DNA of 54,462 bases from Treponema sp. (GTDB lineage Bacteria; Spirochaetota; Spirochaetia; Treponematales; Breznakiellaceae): contig WRIB01000008.1 in the NCBI GenBank assembly GCA_009782955.1, positions 1 through 54,462 on the forward strand, written 5' to 3'. Positions within the stretch are counted from its first letter, which is position 1, and the number at the start of each line of letters is the position of its first letter. Under the pieces are notes generated by a model that ran no database searches, was not told the DNA's origin, and saw nothing but the letters and a program-made list of their open reading frames with translations. Both the position numbers and the translations under genes were made by a program. This document shows positions 24,758 through 34,165 of this stretch, one piece after another.

Positions 24758-25992
24758 AGACTTTTCCGCTTGTTTATATAACCATACCGGAAAAGCTGCA
24801 AAAGAAAATCATTGGACAGGAAGATTTTGTTTTTGACTCCGCCATTCCACTGCCGGTTGAAATACCGTCCGGAATTGAAGAATCAAACGTGGATTTTACT
24901 GACGCAAAGGAACATCTTGATATAAAAAAAATCAAACAGGAAATGATTTTTTCGGGAATTCTCCAGCATTTGGCCGAAAATCCGGATCCCCCACCGAGAC
25001 TGACCGCTTCGGAGCGGTCAGGCGAAGGTTCCCCTCTGGCGAGTACCAACAGCAATTATTATCGTAATCTGATTTTTACATTTAAACCGGCAATTGTTTC
25101 TGAATTACAGGAAGCGGCAATTATAAAAGCCGGAAACGGGGATTATGAAACCGCACTTGAAATTTTTGATCTGCTTTTTGGGCTTAAAGGACAAGACCCT
25201 TATTTACTTCTTAACCGGGCGCTGATTTTGGAAGAGCGTGCTGCCGCTTTGGGGAAAAAATTGGAAAAGAATGTATCTCGTAAAGAAGAAAAAATGTATG
25301 ATGAAGCAGCGGAAGCTACTGAAACAGCTGAAGCAGCTTATGAAAAAGCCCTTGCCAATCCGGCTCCAGATACGCTTTTTTATGCAGCATTATATTATGA
25401 AAAACAGGCAGATTATTCCAAAGCCGCTTCCTGTCTGGAATCTTATTTAGACATTAGCAGTGAAGACGAATTATTGGATTCTGAAAACGATAAACAAATT
25501 AAAGCTGGGGAATTACTGGCGGAGATACGGAAAAACGGTCTGGACGACATGGTTTTTATGGAAGCGGTTACTTTAATCCGAAATTGTGATGAAGAAAAAG
25601 GAATCATAAAAGCAAAAGAATTTTTGGAACGGCATCCGGGAGCGGGAAGGGGCTGGTTTGTTCTTGGCTGGGGGCTTCGATGCCTTTCCCGCTGGGATAA
25701 TGCTGTAGAATGCTTTAGAAAAGCACTGACACTTGGCTGTGTTAATGCTGACACTTACAATGAACTGTCTATATGTCTCCTGGAAACAGGTGATCTTGCT
25801 GTTGCGGAAAAAGAACTGGAAAAAGCCCTGCATCTGGATCCGGATAATGTAAAAATAATCAGTAATATGGGAATTCTTGCAATGAAACAGGGAAACAATG
25901 AAAAGGCCAAAGCTTTTTTCCGCACAGCACTTGAACTGGAACCGGAAGACCCTGTTGCCGGAGCTTTTTTTGGTTTAAGCTCCGGCAATTGA
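24754..25992 (+). CDS. TPR-repeat protein coupled to the PilZ gene
   Basis: 412 residues with no signal peptide. TPR units are recognisable at ~125-150 (ALEIFDLLFGLKGQDPYLLLNRA), ~205-230 and three near the C terminus (GRGWFVLGWGLRCLSRWDNA; NELSICLLETGDLAVAEKEL; ISNMGILAMKQGNNEKAKAF). It probably serves as a scaffold, perhaps for the PilZ protein to which it is coupled by an ATGA overlap; the partner is inference. The stretch around residues 79-96 is encoded by an interspersed palindromic element in the linker before the repeats. It converges with the next gene, 12 bases apart. Confidence 0.86.
   Translation: MKTFPLVYITIPEKLQKKIIGQEDFVFDSAIPLPVEIPSGIEESNVDFTDAKEHLDIKKIKQEMIFSGILQHLAENPDPPPRLTASERSGEGSPLASTNSNYYRNLIFTFKPAIVSELQEAAIIKAGNGDYETALEIFDLLFGLKGQDPYLLLNRALILEERAAALGKKLEKNVSRKEEKMYDEAAEATETAEAAYEKALANPAPDTLFYAALYYEKQADYSKAASCLESYLDISSEDELLDSENDKQIKAGELLAEIRKNGLDDMVFMEAVTLIRNCDEEKGIIKAKEFLERHPGAGRGWFVLGWGLRCLSRWDNAVECFRKALTLGCVNADTYNELSICLLETGDLAVAEKELEKALHLDPDNVKIISNMGILAMKQGNNEKAKAFFRTALELEPEDPVAGAFFGLSSGN
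24991..25039 (+). repeat. Interspersed palindromic element, copy A, inside TPR gene
   Basis: The element starts CCACCGAG, has a central 8-bp inverted repeat (TGACCGCT/AGCGGTCA at 25001-25020, TCGG loop) and ends GGCGAAGGTTCCCCTCTGG. The start and end blocks recur in two other genes of the window (42849-42887 and 46942-46990). Here it encodes RLTASERSGEGSPL without breaking the frame. Confidence 0.75.
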
Positions 25993-26004
25993 CAGCTGAA
26001 ACTA

Positions 26005-26385
26005 TCAGGTTTTTCCTACATTTTTTAGTTCGGTTTCCTTTTTTTCCAGAGTTTCTTTTAAAGATGTAATTTGGCCAAGAATTGTTCCGATTTCAGGTTC
26101 TTCAGCCGAAAAAGATTTTTCCTGTTCAAATAAACTATAAACTTCGGCTCCCAAAAGGCTAATGAGTTTTTTTGTTTTACCTTCAAGTTGCTTAATTTCC
26201 AGCATCAGGGCGCCTTTTTCTCCAAGTTCCTGAAGTTTAGCGCCGGCTTTGGAAGCAAAATCTTTTGAAGCTTCCAGGCCTTTGGTACCCCAGTCCTGGG
26301 CTTTTTCACTGGCTTTGGCTCCCAGCTCTTTGGAAACTACCATGCCCTGATCCAACAGTTCTTTTATTGTTTCGCTAAATCCCAT
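26005..26385 (-). CDS. Small coiled-coil protein of unknown function
   Basis: 126 residues, soluble, rich in Lys, Glu and Ala, predicted all-helical with heptad-like spacing, particularly after residue 60 (LEIKQLEGKTKKLISLL; LKETLEKKETELKNV). The first half has repeated AxxKAxxxG patterns like stress or amphipathic-helix proteins. A very strong ribosome-binding site (GAGGGGG, 6 bases before ATG) suggests abundant expression. It lies upstream of nothing obvious on its strand and converges with the TPR gene. Confidence 0.75.
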   Translation of the reverse strand: MGFSETIKELLDQGMVVSKELGAKASEKAQDWGTKGLEASKDFASKAGAKLQELGEKGALMLEIKQLEGKTKKLISLLGAEVYSLFEQEKSFSAEEPEIGTILGQITSLKETLEKKETELKNVGKT

Positions 26386-26431
26386 GTAATACCCCCTCTG
26401 TTAGTATCATCCTGCAATGTGCAGGGTGAAT

Positions 26432-29400
26432 CTATTTCCTGTTTACTCCCAGTATAGTTAGATCGTCATATTGATCATCCTCTTTTACACGAGTATAGTA
26501 CATATATGCATCATTGCCGGGATTTTCCATGGTATCGTAGCAATAATCCCGGTATTGGATAAAGTGTTTCCGTAAAAAATCATCTACTTTTTTATCAACA
26601 AGTACCCTTGAATCAGCGCCTGCTTTCGGATCCTTGTACATACGGAACATTTTTTCTACAGATACCATGGCCATTATTGCTTCTTCTACCTTGCCTTCGC
26701 AATAGGTAAAATCAAATTTTAAATCATGGTTTTCACCTTCCGGATTATGGTACTTGTGCAAGGTATACACTTGCTTGTTCATTACCGCATCGATTATATC
26801 CTGTACCCGTTCAGGGCTCATTTCTTCATCGCCCTGACCTACGGTATGGGTAGCATGGGGAGTATCTTTTTCTCCTTCTTCGCAGACAATTTCCTGAAAG
26901 GATGTATTGCGGAAACGGCGTTTGGCTTCTTCTATACCGTCAGTGTAGAGGAAAAGTATATCGCCGTGATCTATTGTCAAAGTTTGCACCATATATCCGC
27001 CTTTGGACTCCACAAGGAAGTTGGGAAGTACCCCGGTTGCAGGTGTTTCCCTTAAGGTAACAATTTTCATTTTTCCTTCCGACGCATCGTACCAGTGGAT
27101 AATATTGTCTCCTGCGTTACAGAACCGGACAACACCGGTTTGGGAATCGAAGAGGCAGAGCGTAAAGGCAGCGAACCGGCCTTTAAACCCTAAAGCTTCA
27201 ATAAAGTCGTTGATCTGATAAACCAAATCTTCTATATGCATGCCCCTTTCGGTCGGTTTCCATCGTCTGAAATGGCCAAGGAACATGGTTGCTACCTGGA
27301 TCATAATTAATGCAGCAGGTATACCTTTGCCGGCCACGTCGCATTTGATAATTGCAAAGTAACGTCCGTCAAGATCCTGATAGTCAAAATAGTCTCCGGA
27401 AACACCCTTGGCCCCTTCATAATAACCGAAGAATTGGACATTCTTGGTATCCTTAAAGCCGCTGGTCAGTTTATTCCCTTCCCGGTTGATTTCCAGCGGA
27501 ATGAATTTTTTCTGAATTTCCTTGCCAAGAGAAAGGTCCGATGCGGCAAGGGCTGCTTTAACAAGACCATGGGTCATGTCATTTATGGTGTTTCCCAGGG
27601 TGGCGATTTCGTCTTTGCTTTTAATAACAATATCCACACCTTCCAGTTTGGTTTTATCATCCGTATCACGAATCCGCTCAACATGGCTCACAAGACGGAT
27701 GATGGGCCGGATTATCAGGGTAGAAAGAATTAGTGCGCCCACCGTACCTATGGCAATGGCCAGGAGGGCAATGGGCAGAATTACCCGGAGTATATTCCAT
27801 TGCGCTGCACGGATCTGTTCGATAATTGATTCAATGCTCAGCTCCGCCCTTACAAGGCCGCGGTAATAGACATTGTCGGAACTCGATCGATAGAGGATTG
27901 GCTTAAAGAAAACGTAATTTCTTACGGTGTTTTCCTTAATGGAACGCGTAGAGAAAGCCGGTTCAGAGCCGATATCTCCGCTTATTCTGGTAAGAGCTTC
28001 GCTGACTCTTATTTGAAGAGCCTGTGTAGTTATTGCAATTTCGTCAATACGGTTTCTTTGTTCTACTGTTGGATTGGACAGTTCAATTAATTGAATCGCT
28101 TCTCGGGTAAATGCATTGATAGTTTCCGAGGTGTCTCCTATTTCGGCCGCAGCTCGTGAATTCATTTCCCTTTCTATATCGCTTGTCCTGTATGTAAGGG
28201 TATCTTCCAGCCTGGAAAGGCCAATTTCCAGTTCAGCTGTATTGATTTTTTCAGTAATAGCAGGGTCGTTGGTCGCCAGCACATAATCAGAGAATATTGT
28301 TTGTTCATCTCCTGCCCCTGTAATGGTTATATAGTGGGCTTCCGGAATTACATGTGATTGTGATGGCAGATAGCCGAGTTCCAGATGATTGTTCGAGGGC
28401 ATAAACACCCTTGCTTCGGTGGCAATGCCTTCCAAAAGTACCCTTGTCCGGTCGTAAAGGCCCTGGAGCAGGGTGGCTTCCTGGGTCCTTCCCATCATCA
28501 CATAGAGAGGACTTGCGATCATTATTACTACAAGGATAACCAGGGCTATGGTAAAAGAAGCCATTTTAAGGCGAAGTCCTCCGCCCTTGCGTTTGATCAT
28601 GGTCATACGTCTTTTCTTTTCCGAGGGCATAATATCTCCTGTAATAAGGGCAATTGTTTCCATCCGGATTGCCGTGCCTTCCGCCGCTGCATTACTGATT
28701 CCTCTAACCGATGCGAAAAATCCCACCACGCAAAATATCAGGATTGCAATCAGGGCAAGTATGGTCATATCCACCTGGAATTTTCTTACCAGTCTTTGTG
28801 CCCAGGAAGGCTGCCAGATTTGAGTATAATCACCGTACTTGACTGTTCCTGTTCTGTCTATGGAAACAATGGGTGGTGAAACATACATTCCCCGCCCGCT
28901 GTGATATAAAAGTATCCGATAAACTCCTGCCGGAACATCGCTGACCTGAATTCCGGTTATTTCCCTGTCGTTAAGAATCCGGAAATCTCCGGTTTCAAGG
29001 TAATATTCCCTGTCGTATGGTTCCTGCCCATCTTGATCAAGGATAACCCTTGTTATTCGTCCCCCGTCAGAAAAACCGCGGCCGAGAATCCTCATAACCA
29101 TGTTGCCTATTTCGTCTTGGCGGGTTTCGGCATATGTTACGATGGTATGGGGAATAAATTTATTGGTTTTAAAGAAATACCGGGAGGGAGGGCCAATGTT
29201 TCCCACTTCGTCAACTGCAGAAACGGTAAAGACCCACAATCCGTTGTCCTGGTTGGTGTAAACAGCACTATTTCCCGGTCCCATAATAGTTCTTGGAGCC
29301 TGAGCCACGTTGGGGAACCGTTCCGCTGCTATCCGATTCAGAGCATTACCGGTTTCCGGCAGGACGGAAGAAGATCCCAGAAATTCCAGATTCCAGGTAT

Positions 29401-31015
29401 ATCCTGCTATATCTGATGCAGGAGGAGTATTCCATCGCATGGAAAAGGTATTGGAAATTAAATAACCGTTATCATCGATTTCGGGAGGAATAATACTTGC
29501 TGCAGGCGGAGGAGTTGTATCACGGATAAAAGAAACCTGTACCGGATCGGACCATGCACCGCTGAAGTCCTGGGCAATAATCGAGAAATACCATGTCCCG
29601 TCTTCGGAAGCGGCTAGTTCAAGTGCAGGCATTACTGAACTGCTCATTATTTCACGGGGCGGCTCATCATTAATATTTTTACTCCAGGACCAGGCATAGC
29701 CTCGTATACCGGATCCTGCACGGGGAGTTGCCCAGCCAATAATAGCCGAACTGTTACCACTGCGTCTGCCGGGTGTAAAATTACGGGCAATAAGCTGGGG
29801 CTTGAGTATGGATGTATCCGGTGCCAGTGAGTATATCCGGTTTTGATTTTGTCTTGTCGCCTGCCAGAATATTATCAGGCTGTCATTTGAAACAACCGGC
29901 CGTCCAAATGTCGCTTCTCCTCCGGCATCGTGGGAAAGGTCAACACCGGGTTCCCAGCCATAAGGGCTTTGGGAAGACATCATGATCCGGTTACTTCCAT
30001 ATCGGCTGTTATCAAACCAGATAACTACGGTTCTTTCCTTTAATTCCATGGCTATGGGGTTATTGCAGTAAGCGTTGTTAAAGTTGATTCGATCCGTAGC
30101 GCCGGATATGGAACCGTTATTCATCAGTTTTGTTCCGTATATCTGCGGAGTACCGCTTCTGAACCGCCGTTCCCAGACTACGAAAAGCTGGCCTTGCTGA
30201 ACTGATAAATGAGGCCGTTGATTGTCAAATTGATCGGGTTGGGAGTCCTGGACAAAGGGATCACGAAAACTGGTAACACGTACCGAGTTGGACCAGGTTC
30301 TTCCGTTATCGCCTGAAGATTTAAAAAAGAGCTGAAATGTCAGATCGGTAGTTCTTACCTGGGACTGGTATACCACATATTCCCTTCCGTTAAAACTCAC
30401 ATGGCTGGGAAGAAAATTTATTGTTCGTGCCTGTTCGGTAATAAAAGGTTGAAACGTTGACCATGTATTTCCGTTGTCAGAACGTGAATAATAAAGTGTA
30501 AGGCTTTCTCTGCTGCTTCCCCGTGTAACAAAAAGGAGATAACCGCCGTCGGATCGGGTATAAATACGGGGAGCTACCGAGCTTTCAGAACCCATTTCCA
30601 GCCTGCGTTGTGTAAACGTGGCGCCTAAATTTGAAGAAATAAGGATATCTGTTTCTCCGGCGGATACTGCTGCGGCAATAAGAATCCTTCCCAGATCGTC
30701 CACAACAATACTAAGTGTTGCAGGCTCAGATGGCCCTGAATAGTCATACTCGGCTATATGCGGCCGGGTTATCCAGTCTCCTCTGCCCTGTTTTACCGCA
30801 ACATTAACCCGTATACTGCCTCCATCGGCTCTGGTGGTAGTTTCCTGCCATGCTACAGCTGCAATGTTTTTTCTGTAGGACGATACGGGAAAACTGCCGC
30901 TTTGAGAAGAAAAAAGCCGCGGTTCTTCCCAATACATTTCCTGAGCGGATAATTTCGGGACAAACAATATGCCAATAATACCGGCAAAAACCAGGAATAA
31001 TACTCTGGATCTCAT
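26432..31015 (-). CDS. Giant membrane sensor with C-terminal SpoIIE/PP2C phosphatase
   Basis: 1,527 residues. A signal peptide (cleavage near SAQ25) leads to a ~720-residue extracytoplasmic part: BNR/sialidase-like propeller repeats (SDNGNTWS, SGDNGRTWS), fibronectin-type segments (GWATPRAGSGIRGYAWSW) and a beta-sandwich before the membrane. Membrane helices fall near 746-768, 818-838 and 1073-1095, with a second extracytoplasmic sensor between the last two. HAMP (~1096-1150) precedes the SpoIIE domain (~1200-1420), with metal residues in GVSGDYFDY, CDVAGKGIPAAL and FLYTDGIEEA. It probably dephosphorylates an anti-sigma-factor antagonist. Its ATG overlaps the upstream gene by 4 bases. Confidence 0.88.
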   Translation of the reverse strand: MRSRVLFLVFAGIIGILFVPKLSAQEMYWEEPRLFSSQSGSFPVSSYRKNIAAVAWQETTTRADGGSIRVNVAVKQGRGDWITRPHIAEYDYSGPSEPATLSIVVDDLGRILIAAAVSAGETDILISSNLGATFTQRRLEMGSESSVAPRIYTRSDGGYLLFVTRGSSRESLTLYYSRSDNGNTWSTFQPFITEQARTINFLPSHVSFNGREYVVYQSQVRTTDLTFQLFFKSSGDNGRTWSNSVRVTSFRDPFVQDSQPDQFDNQRPHLSVQQGQLFVVWERRFRSGTPQIYGTKLMNNGSISGATDRINFNNAYCNNPIAMELKERTVVIWFDNSRYGSNRIMMSSQSPYGWEPGVDLSHDAGGEATFGRPVVSNDSLIIFWQATRQNQNRIYSLAPDTSILKPQLIARNFTPGRRSGNSSAIIGWATPRAGSGIRGYAWSWSKNINDEPPREIMSSSVMPALELAASEDGTWYFSIIAQDFSGAWSDPVQVSFIRDTTPPPAASIIPPEIDDNGYLISNTFSMRWNTPPASDIAGYTWNLEFLGSSSVLPETGNALNRIAAERFPNVAQAPRTIMGPGNSAVYTNQDNGLWVFTVSAVDEVGNIGPPSRYFFKTNKFIPHTIVTYAETRQDEIGNMVMRILGRGFSDGGRITRVILDQDGQEPYDREYYLETGDFRILNDREITGIQVSDVPAGVYRILLYHSGRGMYVSPPIVSIDRTGTVKYGDYTQIWQPSWAQRLVRKFQVDMTILALIAILIFCVVGFFASVRGISNAAAEGTAIRMETIALITGDIMPSEKKRRMTMIKRKGGGLRLKMASFTIALVILVVIMIASPLYVMMGRTQEATLLQGLYDRTRVLLEGIATEARVFMPSNNHLELGYLPSQSHVIPEAHYITITGAGDEQTIFSDYVLATNDPAITEKINTAELEIGLSRLEDTLTYRTSDIEREMNSRAAAEIGDTSETINAFTREAIQLIELSNPTVEQRNRIDEIAITTQALQIRVSEALTRISGDIGSEPAFSTRSIKENTVRNYVFFKPILYRSSSDNVYYRGLVRAELSIESIIEQIRAAQWNILRVILPIALLAIAIGTVGALILSTLIIRPIIRLVSHVERIRDTDDKTKLEGVDIVIKSKDEIATLGNTINDMTHGLVKAALAASDLSLGKEIQKKFIPLEINREGNKLTSGFKDTKNVQFFGYYEGAKGVSGDYFDYQDLDGRYFAIIKCDVAGKGIPAALIMIQVATMFLGHFRRWKPTERGMHIEDLVYQINDFIEALGFKGRFAAFTLCLFDSQTGVVRFCNAGDNIIHWYDASEGKMKIVTLRETPATGVLPNFLVESKGGYMVQTLTIDHGDILFLYTDGIEEAKRRFRNTSFQEIVCEEGEKDTPHATHTVGQGDEEMSPERVQDIIDAVMNKQVYTLHKYHNPEGENHDLKFDFTYCEGKVEEAIMAMVSVEKMFRMYKDPKAGADSRVLVDKKVDDFLRKHFIQYRDYCYDTMENPGNDAYMYYTRVKEDDQYDDLTILGVNRK

Positions 31016-34000
31016 AGTCTCGATTCCACACGTTGATGGAGTGTAACGACTTTACCTATATAGCGGTAATCCGGATTTAGCGAATAGATTTGATTTAGCA
31101 ATTGCCTTGCTCGGATTGCATTGTCCTGGGTTAATGCCTGGGCAGCCTGCTGATAGAGCCGTTCCGCTTCAGGAAGAAGTACGGTCCCAATAATCCTGAT
31201 TTTCCTGGAAGCTTCATCAAAGAGAGGTCCTGCATCACGGTTATTGGGATCAATGCGCCTGGCCCTGCTTAATTCGTCCCGTGCTCCGATAATGGCATCC
31301 AGGTTGTTTCCGGCAATTATTGACCTCGATCTGGCAACAATGGCCGCCGCTTCGGCTATTTCTTCCGGACTAGGCGGCCGCGGCCTGAGCCCGGCATCTA
31401 CTTCCGCCTGGAAAATAATGGCTTCCCAGTTGGGGAGGAAATCCCGGAAAACAGTCCTGTAATTACGGAGATCGTTTACCGCTTGAATTCTGGCTCCTGG
31501 GGATCCTGTTCTGGTTATTTGTATGGCGCCTTGTATCTTTGCATTCAGGGTTGCGGCAAAATTCGGATCCAGTTCCCGGTCTATCATTAAATCCAGTATT
31601 CCGGCATCTTCGTTCATAGGGTAGACAAGTTTTACCTTTTCCAGGTCTTGTTTGGCGCTGTTCAGCCTGCGCCTTCCTTCCGATGTGGATGTAAGAATTA
31701 GTGTCCGCCCTTCTTCATAATTCTTCCGGGCATCGCTTAACAACTGGCTCATTTCGGCATAGAGGGGGGCGGTGGGCGGTATGGTTCTGCCCGAACGAAT
31801 CCCGGCCACGATCATATTGTTCCAGTACACAAGATCAGGGTGATCCTGGGCTTGTGTCAGTTTCCAGATGTTCTGGGCGCGGGAAATAAGCCGTTCGGCC
31901 TGATCGAAATCATTGCCGTAATAACTAACCTGGATTTGATCCACAAGTTCTCTTACCTGACGTATTACATCCTGGTTATATGCTTCGGAGATTCTTTCAT
32001 CCAGGTCATGTACCGATGTATTTCGCATGGCCCATGTGTTTTCATCGTATTCCCGTTCCAAAGATTGATCGTAGGCTTCCGCTGCTCTTTGAACTCTGGT
32101 TTGAGCTGTTGTAAAATCACCTCTGGCCAGCGCAGACTGGGCCTCAGCATAAAAACGGTCTCCGTCGCGGCGAAGATTTGCCGCATCCGTCGACTGGGAA
32201 CGCGCCAGAGTTGCCATGTTCCTGCCCTGAGATCGGGTATTGTCCAGGCGGCTTAGCATGGCTGTCGCTTCTTCTTGCAGAACCTTTACCCGCGAACTTC
32301 CGGTTATATCTGCATTGTATTCACCTAAAAGGGTTTGAAGAGACTGTCTGTCAGCCTCCATAGATCTGTCCATTTGAGTTAAGAGTTCTGCGGCTCGTGT
32401 CGGAAATTTGGCCAGATAATCATCCCGCCGTGTTCCTTCAAAAAGTACTGTACTGTCAGTAAATTCCTTTTCCCTTGCCTTAATGCGGTTATCTATTAAC
32501 CCGTTTGCTATTGTATAACGGCGGAAAGAAGATGTTTCCTCCTGATCGCCTATCAACTTAAGTAAATCTTCCGTTGATGAGTTGATTCCTTCCAGGTAAA
32601 TCTGGTATCCGGAATCGGGAATTCTGGTTTCAATATTTCGGTATCTGGCGCTTCCTTGCTGGATCGTGTTTAGAAGGGTTCTGGTGTCTGTCCTTATTTG
32701 GCGGAGTATAGTAATCGAATTTGATTCTGCACGGATAAGCTCATCGCCGTTTACTCCGTTTCTCCAGAGGTTTATTGAATCCTGATTCGGAACGGCAATA
32801 TAGCGGCTTCCCAACTGCCCCAGCGTTCGCCATAGAGCTGAAGATTCTGCAAGGTAGCGGAATTTCAGATAGAATCCTGCTTCTTCTGCCGGTACGCTTC
32901 GGTCAAATATAGTTTCTTTTTGTGCCAAATGATAACGGCCCCATCGTTCTTCCAAATCTTCCGGAAATGATCCGTAAGCAGCCAGGATATCTGAACGTGC
33001 GGCAATTCTGCCATATTCCCGTGCTGAAGCATCATTTACAATTGCGGTAAATACCATCCGGGTTTTTTGATCCAATAACTCTCTGGCCTGAGGTATAGCT
33101 TTGTACCAGATTGTATCAAAAACATTAAGCATGCCTCCCAGATCACCTCTGCCTTCCATGATGCGAACTGCAAAAGCCAGAAAATTCCGGTCACCTTGTT
33201 GTGGGAAATTCCTCCGCAGCAATGACAGGTCTTCTTTAAAAGCCGTATCGGTATTTGCAAAAGTATTCCTCAGAGTTGTAAAACGATCCATTTCCGAACC
33301 CAGGCGGTTGTAGGCATTCCTGTATGTAACAAGATTCTGCGATTCAATACCCTGGCTTGAAAGGGTTTCCAGCGCATTAACTGCTTCCTGAAGGGCGTTT
33401 ACTGCAGATGTAACGCCGGCAATATTACTGTTTATACCGTTAAGTTCCTGACGTGCGCGGTTTTCCATTGCCTGCCCGTATTGTCCTGAAAAGAATTCCG
33501 TCTGATATATGGTAAATCCTTCTGTATAGGTCCGCAGGGCTTCGGCATAGCGGCTCTGATTAACCAGTTCCTGACCCTGGGTAAGGATACGATCCAGCCG
33601 CCGCATATTGGATCTGAAAAGGGCCAACTCTCTGGTTTTGTTTATAAAATCCTGGGTTTCGGCAATACGCTCGGGGTCAAGTTCATAAAGCTGATTGGTC
33701 AGGGTTAAAATCTTCTCATTGTCAGGTTCTTCCTTTTCCATTTCATCCAAAAGCCCCTGAGCAATCCTGTTGTATTCTTCTTTTATAAACAATATTTGTT
33801 GTACCCTTTTTTGGGCCGCTTCAAAATTTTTAGGGTTATCTTTCATGTAGGGGACAAGTATGCTTAACGCCTCGGTATATCGTTTTTGTGTTATTAGCTC
33901 GTCTACTCTGGATAAAACATCACCCTGCTGTCCCCTGGCATAACTTAAAACAGGAATAGCTAAAAAAAGAGTCAGAATAAGTACTGTTCGGCACAGCGAG

Positions 34001-34056
34001 ACACATGCTCCACGCTGCTGGGTGCGGTTCCGCCATATTGGACGGTATAGTCTCAT
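31012..34056 (-). CDS. Large exported helical-repeat protein of unknown function
   Basis: 1,014 residues. The signal peptide has a long polar start followed by VLILTLFLAIPVLSYARG. The body is almost entirely helical with TPR-like units (VDELITQKRYTEALSILVPY; YAEALRTYTEGF; SALARGDFTTAQTRVQRAAEAY; NQIYSLNPDYRY) and coiled-coil stretches. It probably lies in the periplasm. The 4-base overlap with the SpoIIE sensor and the shared order with treponemal genomes suggest the two proteins work together, for example one presenting or sensing envelope state; this is inference. AAGG lies 11 bases upstream of the ATG. Confidence 0.82.
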   Translation of the reverse strand: MRLYRPIWRNRTQQRGACVSLCRTVLILTLFLAIPVLSYARGQQGDVLSRVDELITQKRYTEALSILVPYMKDNPKNFEAAQKRVQQILFIKEEYNRIAQGLLDEMEKEEPDNEKILTLTNQLYELDPERIAETQDFINKTRELALFRSNMRRLDRILTQGQELVNQSRYAEALRTYTEGFTIYQTEFFSGQYGQAMENRARQELNGINSNIAGVTSAVNALQEAVNALETLSSQGIESQNLVTYRNAYNRLGSEMDRFTTLRNTFANTDTAFKEDLSLLRRNFPQQGDRNFLAFAVRIMEGRGDLGGMLNVFDTIWYKAIPQARELLDQKTRMVFTAIVNDASAREYGRIAARSDILAAYGSFPEDLEERWGRYHLAQKETIFDRSVPAEEAGFYLKFRYLAESSALWRTLGQLGSRYIAVPNQDSINLWRNGVNGDELIRAESNSITILRQIRTDTRTLLNTIQQGSARYRNIETRIPDSGYQIYLEGINSSTEDLLKLIGDQEETSSFRRYTIANGLIDNRIKAREKEFTDSTVLFEGTRRDDYLAKFPTRAAELLTQMDRSMEADRQSLQTLLGEYNADITGSSRVKVLQEEATAMLSRLDNTRSQGRNMATLARSQSTDAANLRRDGDRFYAEAQSALARGDFTTAQTRVQRAAEAYDQSLEREYDENTWAMRNTSVHDLDERISEAYNQDVIRQVRELVDQIQVSYYGNDFDQAERLISRAQNIWKLTQAQDHPDLVYWNNMIVAGIRSGRTIPPTAPLYAEMSQLLSDARKNYEEGRTLILTSTSEGRRRLNSAKQDLEKVKLVYPMNEDAGILDLMIDRELDPNFAATLNAKIQGAIQITRTGSPGARIQAVNDLRNYRTVFRDFLPNWEAIIFQAEVDAGLRPRPPSPEEIAEAAAIVARSRSIIAGNNLDAIIGARDELSRARRIDPNNRDAGPLFDEASRKIRIIGTVLLPEAERLYQQAAQALTQDNAIRARQLLNQIYSLNPDYRYIGKVVTLHQRVESRL

Positions 34057-34165
34057 TAATATAGTACCTTAATTAACTATCGGTTGCCCAATTCCTACAC
34101 TATACTAAATAATAGGATAGAAAACAATCGGATTTTCCGATAAATTAGTGTATATTAGAAGTGGA

